Below, piece after piece: positions 5,804 through 12,206 of a DNA stretch of 12,206 nt; within the stretch, counting starts at the first letter, position 1, and each line of letters opens with the position of its first letter. Both the position numbers and the translations under genes were made by a program. The stretch comes from Candidatus Poseidoniaceae archaeon (GTDB lineage Archaea > Thermoplasmatota > Poseidoniia > Poseidoniales > Poseidoniaceae). The stretch spans positions 1 to 12,206 of the forward strand of contig DUKP01000079.1 of the NCBI GenBank assembly GCA_013329295.1, read 5' to 3'. Under the pieces are notes generated by a model. It saw nothing but the letters and a program-made list of their open reading frames with translations, did no database searches and was not told where the DNA came from.

Positions 5804-6406
5804 CTAAGTTGAAATCATTTCTGCAACATCCCATGCTTCTTGAAGTACAGAAAAATTCGCCCAATAAGACTTTGATTGCCACATTTTTATCCCATCTTGA
5901 CCAATCAATTGTACAGTTGGAGTTCCTGGGCTATTAAACCCCTCAATTACAGAAAAATCCGTTTCGATACCTGTTTCAAAATCAACAATCATATCGGTTT
6001 CTTTTGGCAAGACAATCGGCCATGGAGAATAATACGAATTGTTTTCCTCAATCCCAAAGACATCCATTACTTGATCTGCAGATTCGATTTCAGCCCAGCG
6101 ATGAATACTGATAACATTAACAAAAGAAGAATTGATGCTTCCGTTGCTAATTGATTCTCGAATCATTTTCGTCCAATCGTGACATCCGGAACATCCAGCA
6201 GCAATCCATAGAACAAGAACTGGTTTGTCTTCAAGAGTTTGCTTTAGATTAAATTCTGAACCTCCATCTTCAACTCTATCGAGTGTTTTTGCACTGAATG
6301 AAAGCTGTAACGGTGGTTCACTTGATGCTATTTCTTCAACAGAAGTGGTACATCCTGAAAGAAGGATAACAAAACTGACCAATATTGACAGAAATCTATG
6401 CTGCAT
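5804..6406 (-). CDS. Secreted lipoprotein with thioredoxin-like fold and CxxC
   Basis: Starting at the ATG at 6406 the product has 200 aa. It has a signal peptide with a QHR n-region, hydrophobic FLSILVSFVILL and lipobox LLSGC with C19 as the lipidated cysteine, so it should sit on the outer face of the membrane. The mature part looks like a TlpA/AhpC-type thioredoxin fold: strand VLVLWIAAGCSGCHDW with C72 and C75 as the active-site pair, and the later TPT with the expected cis-proline at 163, then VQLIGQDG. It probably reduces or exchanges disulfides of exported proteins, but the substrate is unknown. The ATG overlaps the end of the CrtI-like gene by 11 bp and follows GGTGA; an upstream in-frame ATG at 6424 lacks a good ribosome site. 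SDH genes follow 72 bp downstream. Confidence 0.75.
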   Translation of the reverse strand: MQHRFLSILVSFVILLSGCTTSVEEIASSEPPLQLSFSAKTLDRVEDGGSEFNLKQTLEDKPVLVLWIAAGCSGCHDWTKMIRESISNGSINSSFVNVISIHRWAEIESADQVMDVFGIEENNSYYSPWPIVLPKETDMIVDFETGIETDFSVIEGFNSPGTPTVQLIGQDGIKMWQSKSYWANFSVLQEAWDVAEMIST

Positions 6407-8009
6407 GTCCTTCACCGGAAGCATGACTTCTCTTATTTGAACTGGATTTATTGCTCTTAATCTTAGGCTTATTCACATCAGGGAACCAGTTACTGACACC
6501 ATTCCAATCAGGATCTAATCCTAAATCGGCCAGTAATAATTTACTACTGATTCTAGCACTTTCAAAGATTGTTGGAAGTCCACTACCTGGATGAGTCCCT
6601 CCACCAACTATGTACAAGTTCTTGGCTTCTTCAAACCTATTTTGAGGTCTTTTCCAAAGCATTTGTCCAAGGTTATGTGCAAGATTGAACACTGCTCCTC
6701 GGTAAATGTCTGATGCTCCCCAATCATCGGGAGTAACAATAGTTTCGGAAACTATGTGATCTGCAACGTCATCAAAACCTAATTTAGCCATCTGCTTGAT
6801 AATTATATCACGATACTCGTCTTTGATATCCTCCCAATTAATTGATTCATGAGTATTTGGTACAGGAACTAATACGTAAAGTGTTGAGCATCCTTCAGGT
6901 GCTAGATCTGGGTCTGTCACACAGGCATTTTGAACATATAATGAAGGATCATCCCACGTAATTTTATGGTTGGTGATGTCATTCAAATTCTCTTCATATC
7001 GTTGTGATGCGTAAATTTGGTGATGAGGTTGGTCATCGTAGGTTTTGTCCATACCCAAGTATAACATGAAAGTTGAACATGAGTAGCCTTTCTTTTCCAG
7101 CTTTTTGTTAGACCATTTCTTTCTCTTTTCATTAGGTACAAGAGTAGTCATTGCATGAGCAAAATCTGCGTTAACTACGACCTTATCTGCAAAAATTGTC
7201 TCATCCTCTAATTTTACACCAACAACGGCTTTACCGTCATAAATTAGCTCTTTAACTGGAGATGATGTTCTGATTTTAGCGCCAAATCCTTGGGCAATCT
7301 TAGCAAGTTTTGGCGTGATAGAACCAAGTCCCCCTCTTGCGTGAAAAATACCATGCTCATATTCTAAGAAAGCAAGAATGGTGAATAGTGAGGGGGCATG
7401 AAAAGGACTCATACCCAAATACTTGGTTTGAAATGACATTGCTAATCTAATCCTCTCATCATCGAAGTTCTTTCTCAAATCGCTGGCAACTGAAGCCCAT
7501 GGTTTCAAGACTTTAGCTACTCTTAATGCACGCTTGGTAAACAAATTTGAGGGGCCAGTCCAAGGAGTTTGGAGACACGCTTTTGACAAATCTAATTTCC
7601 TGCGATTCTGTTTTACGTATTTTTCAAACCCTCGAGCATTCTTATCTCCAGACAACTCTCGGATTCTTTCCGTCATCAATTCGAGATTACTAGTAGCATC
7701 AATTTGTCCACCAGCACCGAAGACCAGCCTATATGACGGGTCTGTTAGAGGTATCAATTCTAACTCCTCATGAGCATCTAAGCCAACCGCTTGAAAGATT
7801 TCTTCAATAACTTCTGGAAAATGAAAGAAAGTTGGTCCACGGTCGTAAGTAAAGCCATCTTTGTGAACTAATTTTGTTCGGCCACCAACTTCAGATTCTT
7901 TTTCAATCACTGTTACATCTACACCAGAATAAGCGAGAAGGATAGCACTTGCTAACCCTCCCGGGCCTGCTCCAACAATTATTGCGGTAGGTTTTGTCTT
8001 CGCTTGCAT
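6396..8009 (-). CDS. crtI: CrtI-type phytoene/carotenoid desaturase
   Basis: The 537-aa FAD enzyme belongs to the phytoene desaturase family. It has the nucleotide-binding loop IIVGAGPGGLASA (10-22), E36 at the end of the second strand, VGGRT at 41-45 and YDRGPT at 55-60. The C-terminal family signature runs from residue 464: NLYIVGGGTHPGSGLP and then IFESARIS. CrtI enzymes insert double bonds into C40 (sometimes C30) isoprenoids on membranes. In marine archaea such pathways supply carotenoids, including precursors of retinal for rhodopsins, but no crtB, crtY or rhodopsin gene lies in the window. A carotene isomerase or C30 desaturase is an alternative. The last 25 residues are a Lys/Ser-rich tail absent from most relatives. 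It has its own TATA box placed for a leaderless mRNA, and the lipoprotein gene overlaps its end. Confidence 0.82.
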   Translation of the reverse strand: MQAKTKPTAIIVGAGPGGLASAILLAYSGVDVTVIEKESEVGGRTKLVHKDGFTYDRGPTFFHFPEVIEEIFQAVGLDAHEELELIPLTDPSYRLVFGAGGQIDATSNLELMTERIRELSGDKNARGFEKYVKQNRRKLDLSKACLQTPWTGPSNLFTKRALRVAKVLKPWASVASDLRKNFDDERIRLAMSFQTKYLGMSPFHAPSLFTILAFLEYEHGIFHARGGLGSITPKLAKIAQGFGAKIRTSSPVKELIYDGKAVVGVKLEDETIFADKVVVNADFAHAMTTLVPNEKRKKWSNKKLEKKGYSCSTFMLYLGMDKTYDDQPHHQIYASQRYEENLNDITNHKITWDDPSLYVQNACVTDPDLAPEGCSTLYVLVPVPNTHESINWEDIKDEYRDIIIKQMAKLGFDDVADHIVSETIVTPDDWGASDIYRGAVFNLAHNLGQMLWKRPQNRFEEAKNLYIVGGGTHPGSGLPTIFESARISSKLLLADLGLDPDWNGVSNWFPDVNKPKIKSNKSSSNKRSHASGEGHAA

Positions 8010-8032
8010 AAGCCTAAATCAACTAGACTGAC

Positions 8033-8039
8033 ATATAAA
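8033..8039 (-). promoter_or_regulatory. TATA box of the CrtI-like gene (leaderless)
   Basis: TTTATAT on the minus strand is a consensus archaeal TATA box centred 27 bp before the ATG at 8009. Transcription should therefore start at or within a few bases of the start codon. The lack of a good Shine-Dalgarno sequence fits. Confidence 0.65.
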
Positions 8040-8083
8040 GAAGAGTTTTTTTCCATCTTACAAAACAGATTTGTATTTCAGCC

Positions 8084-9319
8084 CTATGCAGCATTTTTCA
8101 AAAATTCATCGACTGCTCTTTGAGCAGAGATTAAGGCGCCCTCAACGCTTCCATGATATGTTTGATCACCACATAAATTCATATTACTTGATTGGTTTAA
8201 GTTATCGAAATGTTGACTACTCAATTCAGGCAATGCCGCTTCGATATACTGTATATCAATAGTTTTCCAAGATGATATTTGCTTGGGGAACCATGTTGAT
8301 AGTTCAGCAATTACTGATTTTTCAACACTTTTACCATCGGTTAAATCATGCTTTTTGGCATCTTCACCAATTACTGTAACAGTTACCAATGCTTGGTTTT
8401 CTGGCGCATAACTAGGCTGTATATCAGATGGAACTGCAAGGTGAGAAATCAGTTTGTTTCCCGATTTTAAGGCTGAGTTGAGCATGATATATTTGCTGCT
8501 TAAAGGCGATTTAGGTGCTGCAAAGTGTATTGTCCAAACATCTCTAGATGGTTGCTTTTTTGGCGCAAATGCTTTGAAAATAGCCTGATAGCTGAGACTT
8601 TTACCCTCATTAATTAATTCAATTTCAGATTGTAATGAAACATTAGAATTTAGATTCAACGTAGTATTTTCTAGCCGTTCAAATAGCTGTTTTGGACAAG
8701 CTGAAATTCCTTCTTTGGGCAACACCATATTGCCCCGTGACATATTTTTGAAAACAAATCTAAACATACGAGCATCGGTCCTAAGTTCAGATTCAAGGAA
8801 AATACCACCAAATAAGGGTGAGAAAAATGATTGAATAAATGACTCGCTGAAACCTCTTGAACGAAGAAATTCAAGGGTTGTTTGCGACTTCTGCTTGAAA
8901 ACATCTGCATCTTTGATACGACTTAATTTCATTCTCAACAATCCCACTCTTAACAAATTAAGGGGCGTTGTGAACAAACTGAATACCCCTAAAATTCCTT
9001 TCAAAGGCCTTCGAAATGGATCTGCAAATCGCCATACCTTTGGCTTATTTTTGTCCGGTCTAATTATCAATGCCCCTGGTTCAAAGGCTTTACATCCCAT
9101 CTTTTCATAATCAAAAACTGAACTTGCTAAAGGATAACCGGTTTGCAATACATGAAATCCACTATCCAATATGAATCCTGATTTGTTTTCACTAGCCATT
9201 CTGCCGCCGATTGTACTGCTTTTTTCAAATAAATCAACTGTATATCCATGTTTTTCTAACAGCAAGCAAGTGTACAGGCCGGAAATTCCTGCGCCAATTA
9301 CGGCTGCTTTCTTGACCAT
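8084..9319 (-). CDS. FAD-dependent amine-oxidase-fold oxidoreductase
   Basis: Numbered from the ATG at 9319 the product has 411 aa. It has a Rossmann FAD motif AAVIGAGISGLY at 5-16, E32 ending the second strand, IGGRM at 37-41 and DSGFHVLQTGYP at 52-63. The C-terminal flavin motif is NLCGDQTYHGSVEGALISAQ. This places it in the large flavin amine oxidase/protoporphyrinogen oxidase/carotenoid desaturase superfamily, in a group usually annotated only as NAD(P)/FAD-dependent oxidoreductase. The substrate cannot be read from the sequence. Its position between an ABC1 kinase and a CrtI-like gene makes an isoprenoid substrate a reasonable guess. A TTG at 9331 is an alternative start that overlaps the kinase stop, but GAGTGAT lies just before the ATG. 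Confidence 0.8.
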   Translation of the reverse strand: MVKKAAVIGAGISGLYTCLLLEKHGYTVDLFEKSSTIGGRMASENKSGFILDSGFHVLQTGYPLASSVFDYEKMGCKAFEPGALIIRPDKNKPKVWRFADPFRRPLKGILGVFSLFTTPLNLLRVGLLRMKLSRIKDADVFKQKSQTTLEFLRSRGFSESFIQSFFSPLFGGIFLESELRTDARMFRFVFKNMSRGNMVLPKEGISACPKQLFERLENTTLNLNSNVSLQSEIELINEGKSLSYQAIFKAFAPKKQPSRDVWTIHFAAPKSPLSSKYIMLNSALKSGNKLISHLAVPSDIQPSYAPENQALVTVTVIGEDAKKHDLTDGKSVEKSVIAELSTWFPKQISSWKTIDIQYIEAALPELSSQHFDNLNQSSNMNLCGDQTYHGSVEGALISAQRAVDEFLKNAA

Positions 9320-9327
9320 CAAATCAC

Positions 9328-10575
9328 TCAAGCCGTTGTTGCATCTAAACCTAATTTAACTCTAAATTCATCGAGATATGGCCCCATTGAACTTATGAGT
9401 AAGGCCTCAGGATGAGTTCTAATAACTAGGCCATCAAGATACATTAGTGCCCTAATTATAGGGAATGCTTCTTCGCCAAACTCAGCGTTGGCAAGTTCAA
9501 CAGCGGCTCTAACAGTTTGCATCATGATTCTAGTAAGACTCTGTTCGCCGACAGGTTTTTTCTCAAAATCGACATATATCTCATTCATTCGTTTGAGGTA
9601 TTTTTGCATCTTCTTGCCAGTTGGCTTTTTGGTTGCCATATCAAGTAATGACATAAATGCAGAGTGCATTTCTTGGCGTGAAAGATGCTCAAAGAAATTG
9701 AATAATGAACGGTTGACGAATGAGGGAGCATGGCAAATTGCCCCATTATCGATGAAAACAAATCTGCCTTCTTTGTCAATAATACAATTTCCTGGATGAA
9801 GATCACCATGGAATGTTCCGATTCCAAATAGATAAGCACCATGAATACGGAATAGTTCCAATAATGTAGACCATTCTAATGACTTATTTTCTATACCTTC
9901 TTCAAGTGATTCTCCTTCGATAAATTCTGAAACCAAAACATTCTCATTTGATAATTCTGGATAATACTTCGGAAATCTCAGTTTAGGTGTTGGGAATTCA
10001 TCAGCAATTTCTGCTTGTATTCTTGCTAATTCTTCGGCACCAGAGATTTCATTCCTCAAATCCAGTTCCCTAGTTGTATAATCAGCAACGTGATTTAGTA
10101 AAGCAATAGGGTTACCTACCTTTCTAAGTCTTGGAGAAAAAATAAGAAAAATCTTCAACCATGACCTCATACGGTCTACTTCTTTTCTAAATTTTACAGC
10201 GTTTGCTTGTTTAACAAATTTGATTACTACTTCATCTCCATTATTCAAAGTCGCACGATGTACTTGACCAACAGATGCTGCTGCAAGAGGCTTTGAATCT
10301 ATATTTTTAAAATTGTCAAAGAAGTTTGGAATTGCTTTACTCTTGAGAGTTTCTTCCCAATTTTCTGGCGGAATAGATGCTGCATGCTGATATAATTGTT
10401 GTAATTGCTTACACTTTTCTTCACCCAACAAATCAGGCCTAAGGGCAAAGATTTGAGCTAATTTTACAGCAATCAAACCTTTACTTTGAATCCATTCTAA
10501 ATCAGCTGGTTTCTTACGCATGATTTGTCTCATGAACCGGAAGAAGGTCAGCATTCGCATAATTTGAAAAGACAT
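9328..10575 (-). CDS. ABC1/UbiB-family atypical kinase-like protein
   Basis: From the ATG at 10575 the product has 415 aa and the order of motifs of the ABC1 (UbiB/ADCK) family. These are a KLAQ helix at 38-41 with RPDLL after it (the family KxGQ element), the Ala-rich loop PLAAASVGQVHRA near 96-108, the lysine in VVIK at 119, and an ExD-type motif ELDLRNE near 170-176. The catalytic loop HGDLHPGN (256-263, D258) and the metal-binding FIDNG (D276) follow. ABC1 proteins support ubiquinone synthesis in bacteria and mitochondria and prenyl-lipid metabolism in plastids, apparently through ATP binding or hydrolysis more than protein phosphorylation. Here the usual Gly in KxGQ is Ala and DFG is DNG. 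The gene lies 27 bp after the regulator gene and 8 bp before the FAD oxidoreductase gene. A TTG at 10590 is an alternative start. Confidence 0.88.
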   Translation of the reverse strand: MSFQIMRMLTFFRFMRQIMRKKPADLEWIQSKGLIAVKLAQIFALRPDLLGEEKCKQLQQLYQHAASIPPENWEETLKSKAIPNFFDNFKNIDSKPLAAASVGQVHRATLNNGDEVVIKFVKQANAVKFRKEVDRMRSWLKIFLIFSPRLRKVGNPIALLNHVADYTTRELDLRNEISGAEELARIQAEIADEFPTPKLRFPKYYPELSNENVLVSEFIEGESLEEGIENKSLEWSTLLELFRIHGAYLFGIGTFHGDLHPGNCIIDKEGRFVFIDNGAICHAPSFVNRSLFNFFEHLSRQEMHSAFMSLLDMATKKPTGKKMQKYLKRMNEIYVDFEKKPVGEQSLTRIMMQTVRAAVELANAEFGEEAFPIIRALMYLDGLVIRTHPEALLISSMGPYLDEFRVKLGLDATTA

Positions 10576-10595
10576 ACTTGAGTTTATCAATACAT

Positions 10596-10602
10596 GTATA
10601 TC
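10596..10602 (-). promoter_or_regulatory. Possible TATA box before the ABC1 kinase
   Basis: GATATAC on the minus strand is centred about 24 bp before the ATG at 10575, which has no Shine-Dalgarno sequence. This position fits a leaderless secondary start inside the 27-bp junction after the TrmB gene. Confidence 0.3.
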
Positions 10603-11985
10603 TCAATCTTCATCATCCTCAATGAAAATTAAAGTATAGCGCCACATTTCATCTTCGCCTTGATCTTCTTCTCGTCTGATTCTAACATTGCTGTCCTCTG
10701 GATATCTTGAGCGAAGTGCACCTTCTATGATTCCATCATCCAATTCCCATAGAGGCAAAACTTCTTTTTTATCAATTGGTGGATGGGTTAGATTTACTTT
10801 GATATGGAAGAAAGGTACAGTATCATATTCTAATTCACCTAATCCGGCATATTCCCACCAATCCATTAGTTCACTAAGAAACTCTACATGTCCTTCGATA
10901 TTACGTAAACTAAAAGCGAGTTCAGCCCCTATTCGATAACCTACTTGTCTTAACATAGTTTTGATATCGATACCGAGTTGATGTAGAGAAAACACTGTCC
11001 CGTCCTGTAATGCTGCCCTAGCTTGATTGATTTCATTACTAGATGCAAGGAAAGAATCAGGATTAAACGGCGTGTCTTCATCGGGAAGTTCACCACTAAA
11101 ATCTAAGGCTTCTCTAAACTGCTCGAGGAATGATCCTTCACCAATAGTTAATCTTAATGGATCAACAATTCTTTCTTCAGTAAAGCGTTTCTTAGCACTA
11201 CTGAAATCAACAGCTCTATTCCAAATAGCCATCATGAATTCATAATGTGATGATGCGAAAACTTCCGAAGATACTACTAAAGCAGCGTCTTCTCTACCTC
11301 TGCCAACTGGATTTTGTTCAACAAATAAAAATTGTATAACATCACTTTGGTCTTTCAAAACTCCCAAGGAATTTACCTCATCAGAATGACGGATTTCTAT
11401 TGAATCATGTAATTGGTCGAAAAACTTCAATGTTCTTCTATCCAATTGAGCCAAGACCTTGATTATCACTCCGCGTTCTGCTGCAGAGTTGATTTCGTCT
11501 ATCGAGGGCGACCTGCACAAATGTAAAATTCCATATCTGCCAAGGAATAAAATCAACTGACCTTCAGCTTCATTCGCTAATTCACCAATTCTTTTTTGGA
11601 TGTGTTCTCGACCTTTCAATACTGCAAATTTAGCACTTGAGGCTTCTTCGGAATTGTCAGATTCAAGTGCATCATCCGAAGCACCTGACATAATGTTATC
11701 AAATGCTTTTGTGGTTCTATCTATTCGTGATTTTTGGTCTTTAATCAATTTCTTAAATAGCACTGGAAGAGATGAGCAAGAAAATCTCATTGGCCTATCT
11801 GCAGTAACATTGACAAGGCCGATTTGAGTTAATCTTGAAAGCGAATTGTAAGCATCGAGACGATTGGTTCCAAGTTTTTTAGCCAAGTCACTGGCTTTCA
11901 ACTCTTTAGAGGAGGAAAGTAGGACCAGTGAGCGAGCCTCTCTATCGGTTAAGCCGGCTTCTTCGAATAATTCTATCCAATCCAC
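10603..11985 (-). CDS. TrmB-family transcriptional regulator with extra C-terminal domain
   Basis: The 460-aa product begins with a winged helix-turn-helix at residues 1-70 (GLTDREARSLVLL, then SDLAKKLGTNRLDAYNSLSR, the recognition region, and GLVNVT). This is the TrmB type of archaeal transcription factor. A charged helical linker (75-120) leads to an alpha/beta domain at about 120-265 that resembles the phospholipase-D-like effector part of TrmB proteins (ILFLGRYG, then AAERGVIIKVLAQ). The last 130 residues (GYRIGAELAFSL, GLGELEYDTV, WELDDGIIEGAL) resemble the V4R ligand-binding fold but contain no cysteines; this call is weak. The GTG start at 11985 is fixed by an in-frame stop just upstream and by AGGTGAT, which includes the stop of the peroxiredoxin gene. 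It may control the kinase/oxidase/desaturase genes that follow; the ligand is unknown. Confidence 0.8.
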   Translation of the reverse strand: MDWIELFEEAGLTDREARSLVLLSSSKELKASDLAKKLGTNRLDAYNSLSRLTQIGLVNVTADRPMRFSCSSLPVLFKKLIKDQKSRIDRTTKAFDNIMSGASDDALESDNSEEASSAKFAVLKGREHIQKRIGELANEAEGQLILFLGRYGILHLCRSPSIDEINSAAERGVIIKVLAQLDRRTLKFFDQLHDSIEIRHSDEVNSLGVLKDQSDVIQFLFVEQNPVGRGREDAALVVSSEVFASSHYEFMMAIWNRAVDFSSAKKRFTEERIVDPLRLTIGEGSFLEQFREALDFSGELPDEDTPFNPDSFLASSNEINQARAALQDGTVFSLHQLGIDIKTMLRQVGYRIGAELAFSLRNIEGHVEFLSELMDWWEYAGLGELEYDTVPFFHIKVNLTHPPIDKKEVLPLWELDDGIIEGALRSRYPEDSNVRIRREEDQGEDEMWRYTLIFIEDDED

Positions 11986-11989
11986 CTAA

Positions 11990-12206
11990 TCACCTACCGG
12001 ATAATTTACTGAGTGTATTCAGTATTTTAGCAACATGTCTACGAGGCCTAAATAACCAATCATAGCAATAGTGAATTGTTCGATCAGGGCCGATTAGAAA
12101 TGAAGATTTACCTGGAAATTTGCCCAAGAAAACTGGAACTCCATAAGCGTTTGAAACTTCTCTTTCAGGATCGCTTAATAATGGAAATGGCAAATCTAAT
12201 TCTTCT
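11990..12206 (-). CDS. Peroxiredoxin (AhpC/TSA or Bcp type), C-terminal part only
   Basis: The frame is open to the right edge, so only the last 71 or so residues are visible. LPFPLLSDPEREVSNAYGV is a typical peroxiredoxin segment after the active site. It is followed by FLIGPDRTIHYCYDW, the strand pair that contains the family 'FLIDPDG' turn, and a closing helix HVAKILNTLSKL. The catalytic cysteine would lie outside the window, so the subfamily cannot be fixed. One cysteine (in HYCYDW) lies in the visible part; whether it is a resolving cysteine is unknown. The stop codon TGA is inside the AGGTGAT ribosome site of the TrmB gene 4 bp downstream, so the two are translationally linked. Peroxiredoxins reduce hydrogen and organic peroxides. 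Confidence 0.8.
   Translation of the reverse strand, partial: EELDLPFPLLSDPEREVSNAYGVPVFLGKFPGKSSFLIGPDRTIHYCYDWLFRPRRHVAKILNTLSKLSGR

Noticed and set aside
8040..8083. Terminator for the FAD oxidoreductase gene in the 74-bp spacer
   Set aside because: On the coding (minus) strand the long homopolymer is an A-run, and the ACAAA/TTTGT stem is short, so neither forms a convincing terminator.
9488..9799. A 103-codon plus-strand frame inside the ABC1 kinase gene
   Set aside because: It is antisense to conserved kinase motifs, so its openness is incidental.

Overview
The window looks like a piece of a marine euryarchaeal chromosome, most likely the Marine Group II/III (Poseidoniales-type) Thermoplasmatota. 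The archaeal assignment rests on an MC1-family chromosomal protein, a TrmB-family regulator, a stand-alone Lrp/AsnC RAM-domain protein, TATA-box promoters placed for leaderless transcripts, and GGTGAT/GGAGGT ribosome binding sites. The base composition is AT-rich. The finer taxonomic guess is inference. There are no mobile elements, CRISPR arrays, tRNAs or rRNAs, and no gene-free stretch over about 140 bp.

Layout, left to right. (1) On the minus strand, a truncated gene whose visible part resembles the pyruvate-kinase-C-like domain found in front of archaeal diadenylate cyclases sits 8 bp downstream of a macro-domain (ADP-ribose binding) gene. (2) Two small plus-strand genes follow: a 78-aa RAM-domain protein and an 87-aa MC1 DNA-binding protein. 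The second ends in a strong hairpin-plus-T7 terminator. (3) Everything from 1855 to the right end is on the minus strand. Read in transcription order from the right: the end of a peroxiredoxin gene; a TrmB regulator with an extra C-terminal domain; an ABC1/UbiB-type atypical kinase; an FAD-dependent amine-oxidase-fold oxidoreductase; a CrtI-type carotenoid desaturase with its own leaderless promoter; a lipoprotein with a thioredoxin-like CxxC; and a succinate dehydrogenase operon (membrane anchor, flavoprotein, iron-sulfur subunit) ending in a DoxX-family membrane protein.

How the genes may work together. The SDH subunits form one tightly packed unit feeding electrons from succinate to membrane quinone, and DoxX is coupled to it. 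The CrtI-like desaturase, the second FAD oxidoreductase and the ABC1 kinase suggest isoprenoid (carotenoid or quinone) metabolism next to this quinone-reducing complex. The peroxiredoxin and the secreted thioredoxin-like lipoprotein add a redox theme, and TrmB is a candidate local regulator. These functional links come from gene order only.

The most noteworthy points are: the Actinobacteria-type (mycobacterial Sdh1-like) membrane anchor in an archaeal SDH operon; the TrmB protein with a V4R-like C-terminus; the ABC1 kinase with altered KxGQ and DFG motifs; repeated gene junctions in which the stop codon lies in or against the next gene's Shine-Dalgarno sequence; and the macro-domain/possible c-di-AMP synthase pair. 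I see no clearly unprecedented system.
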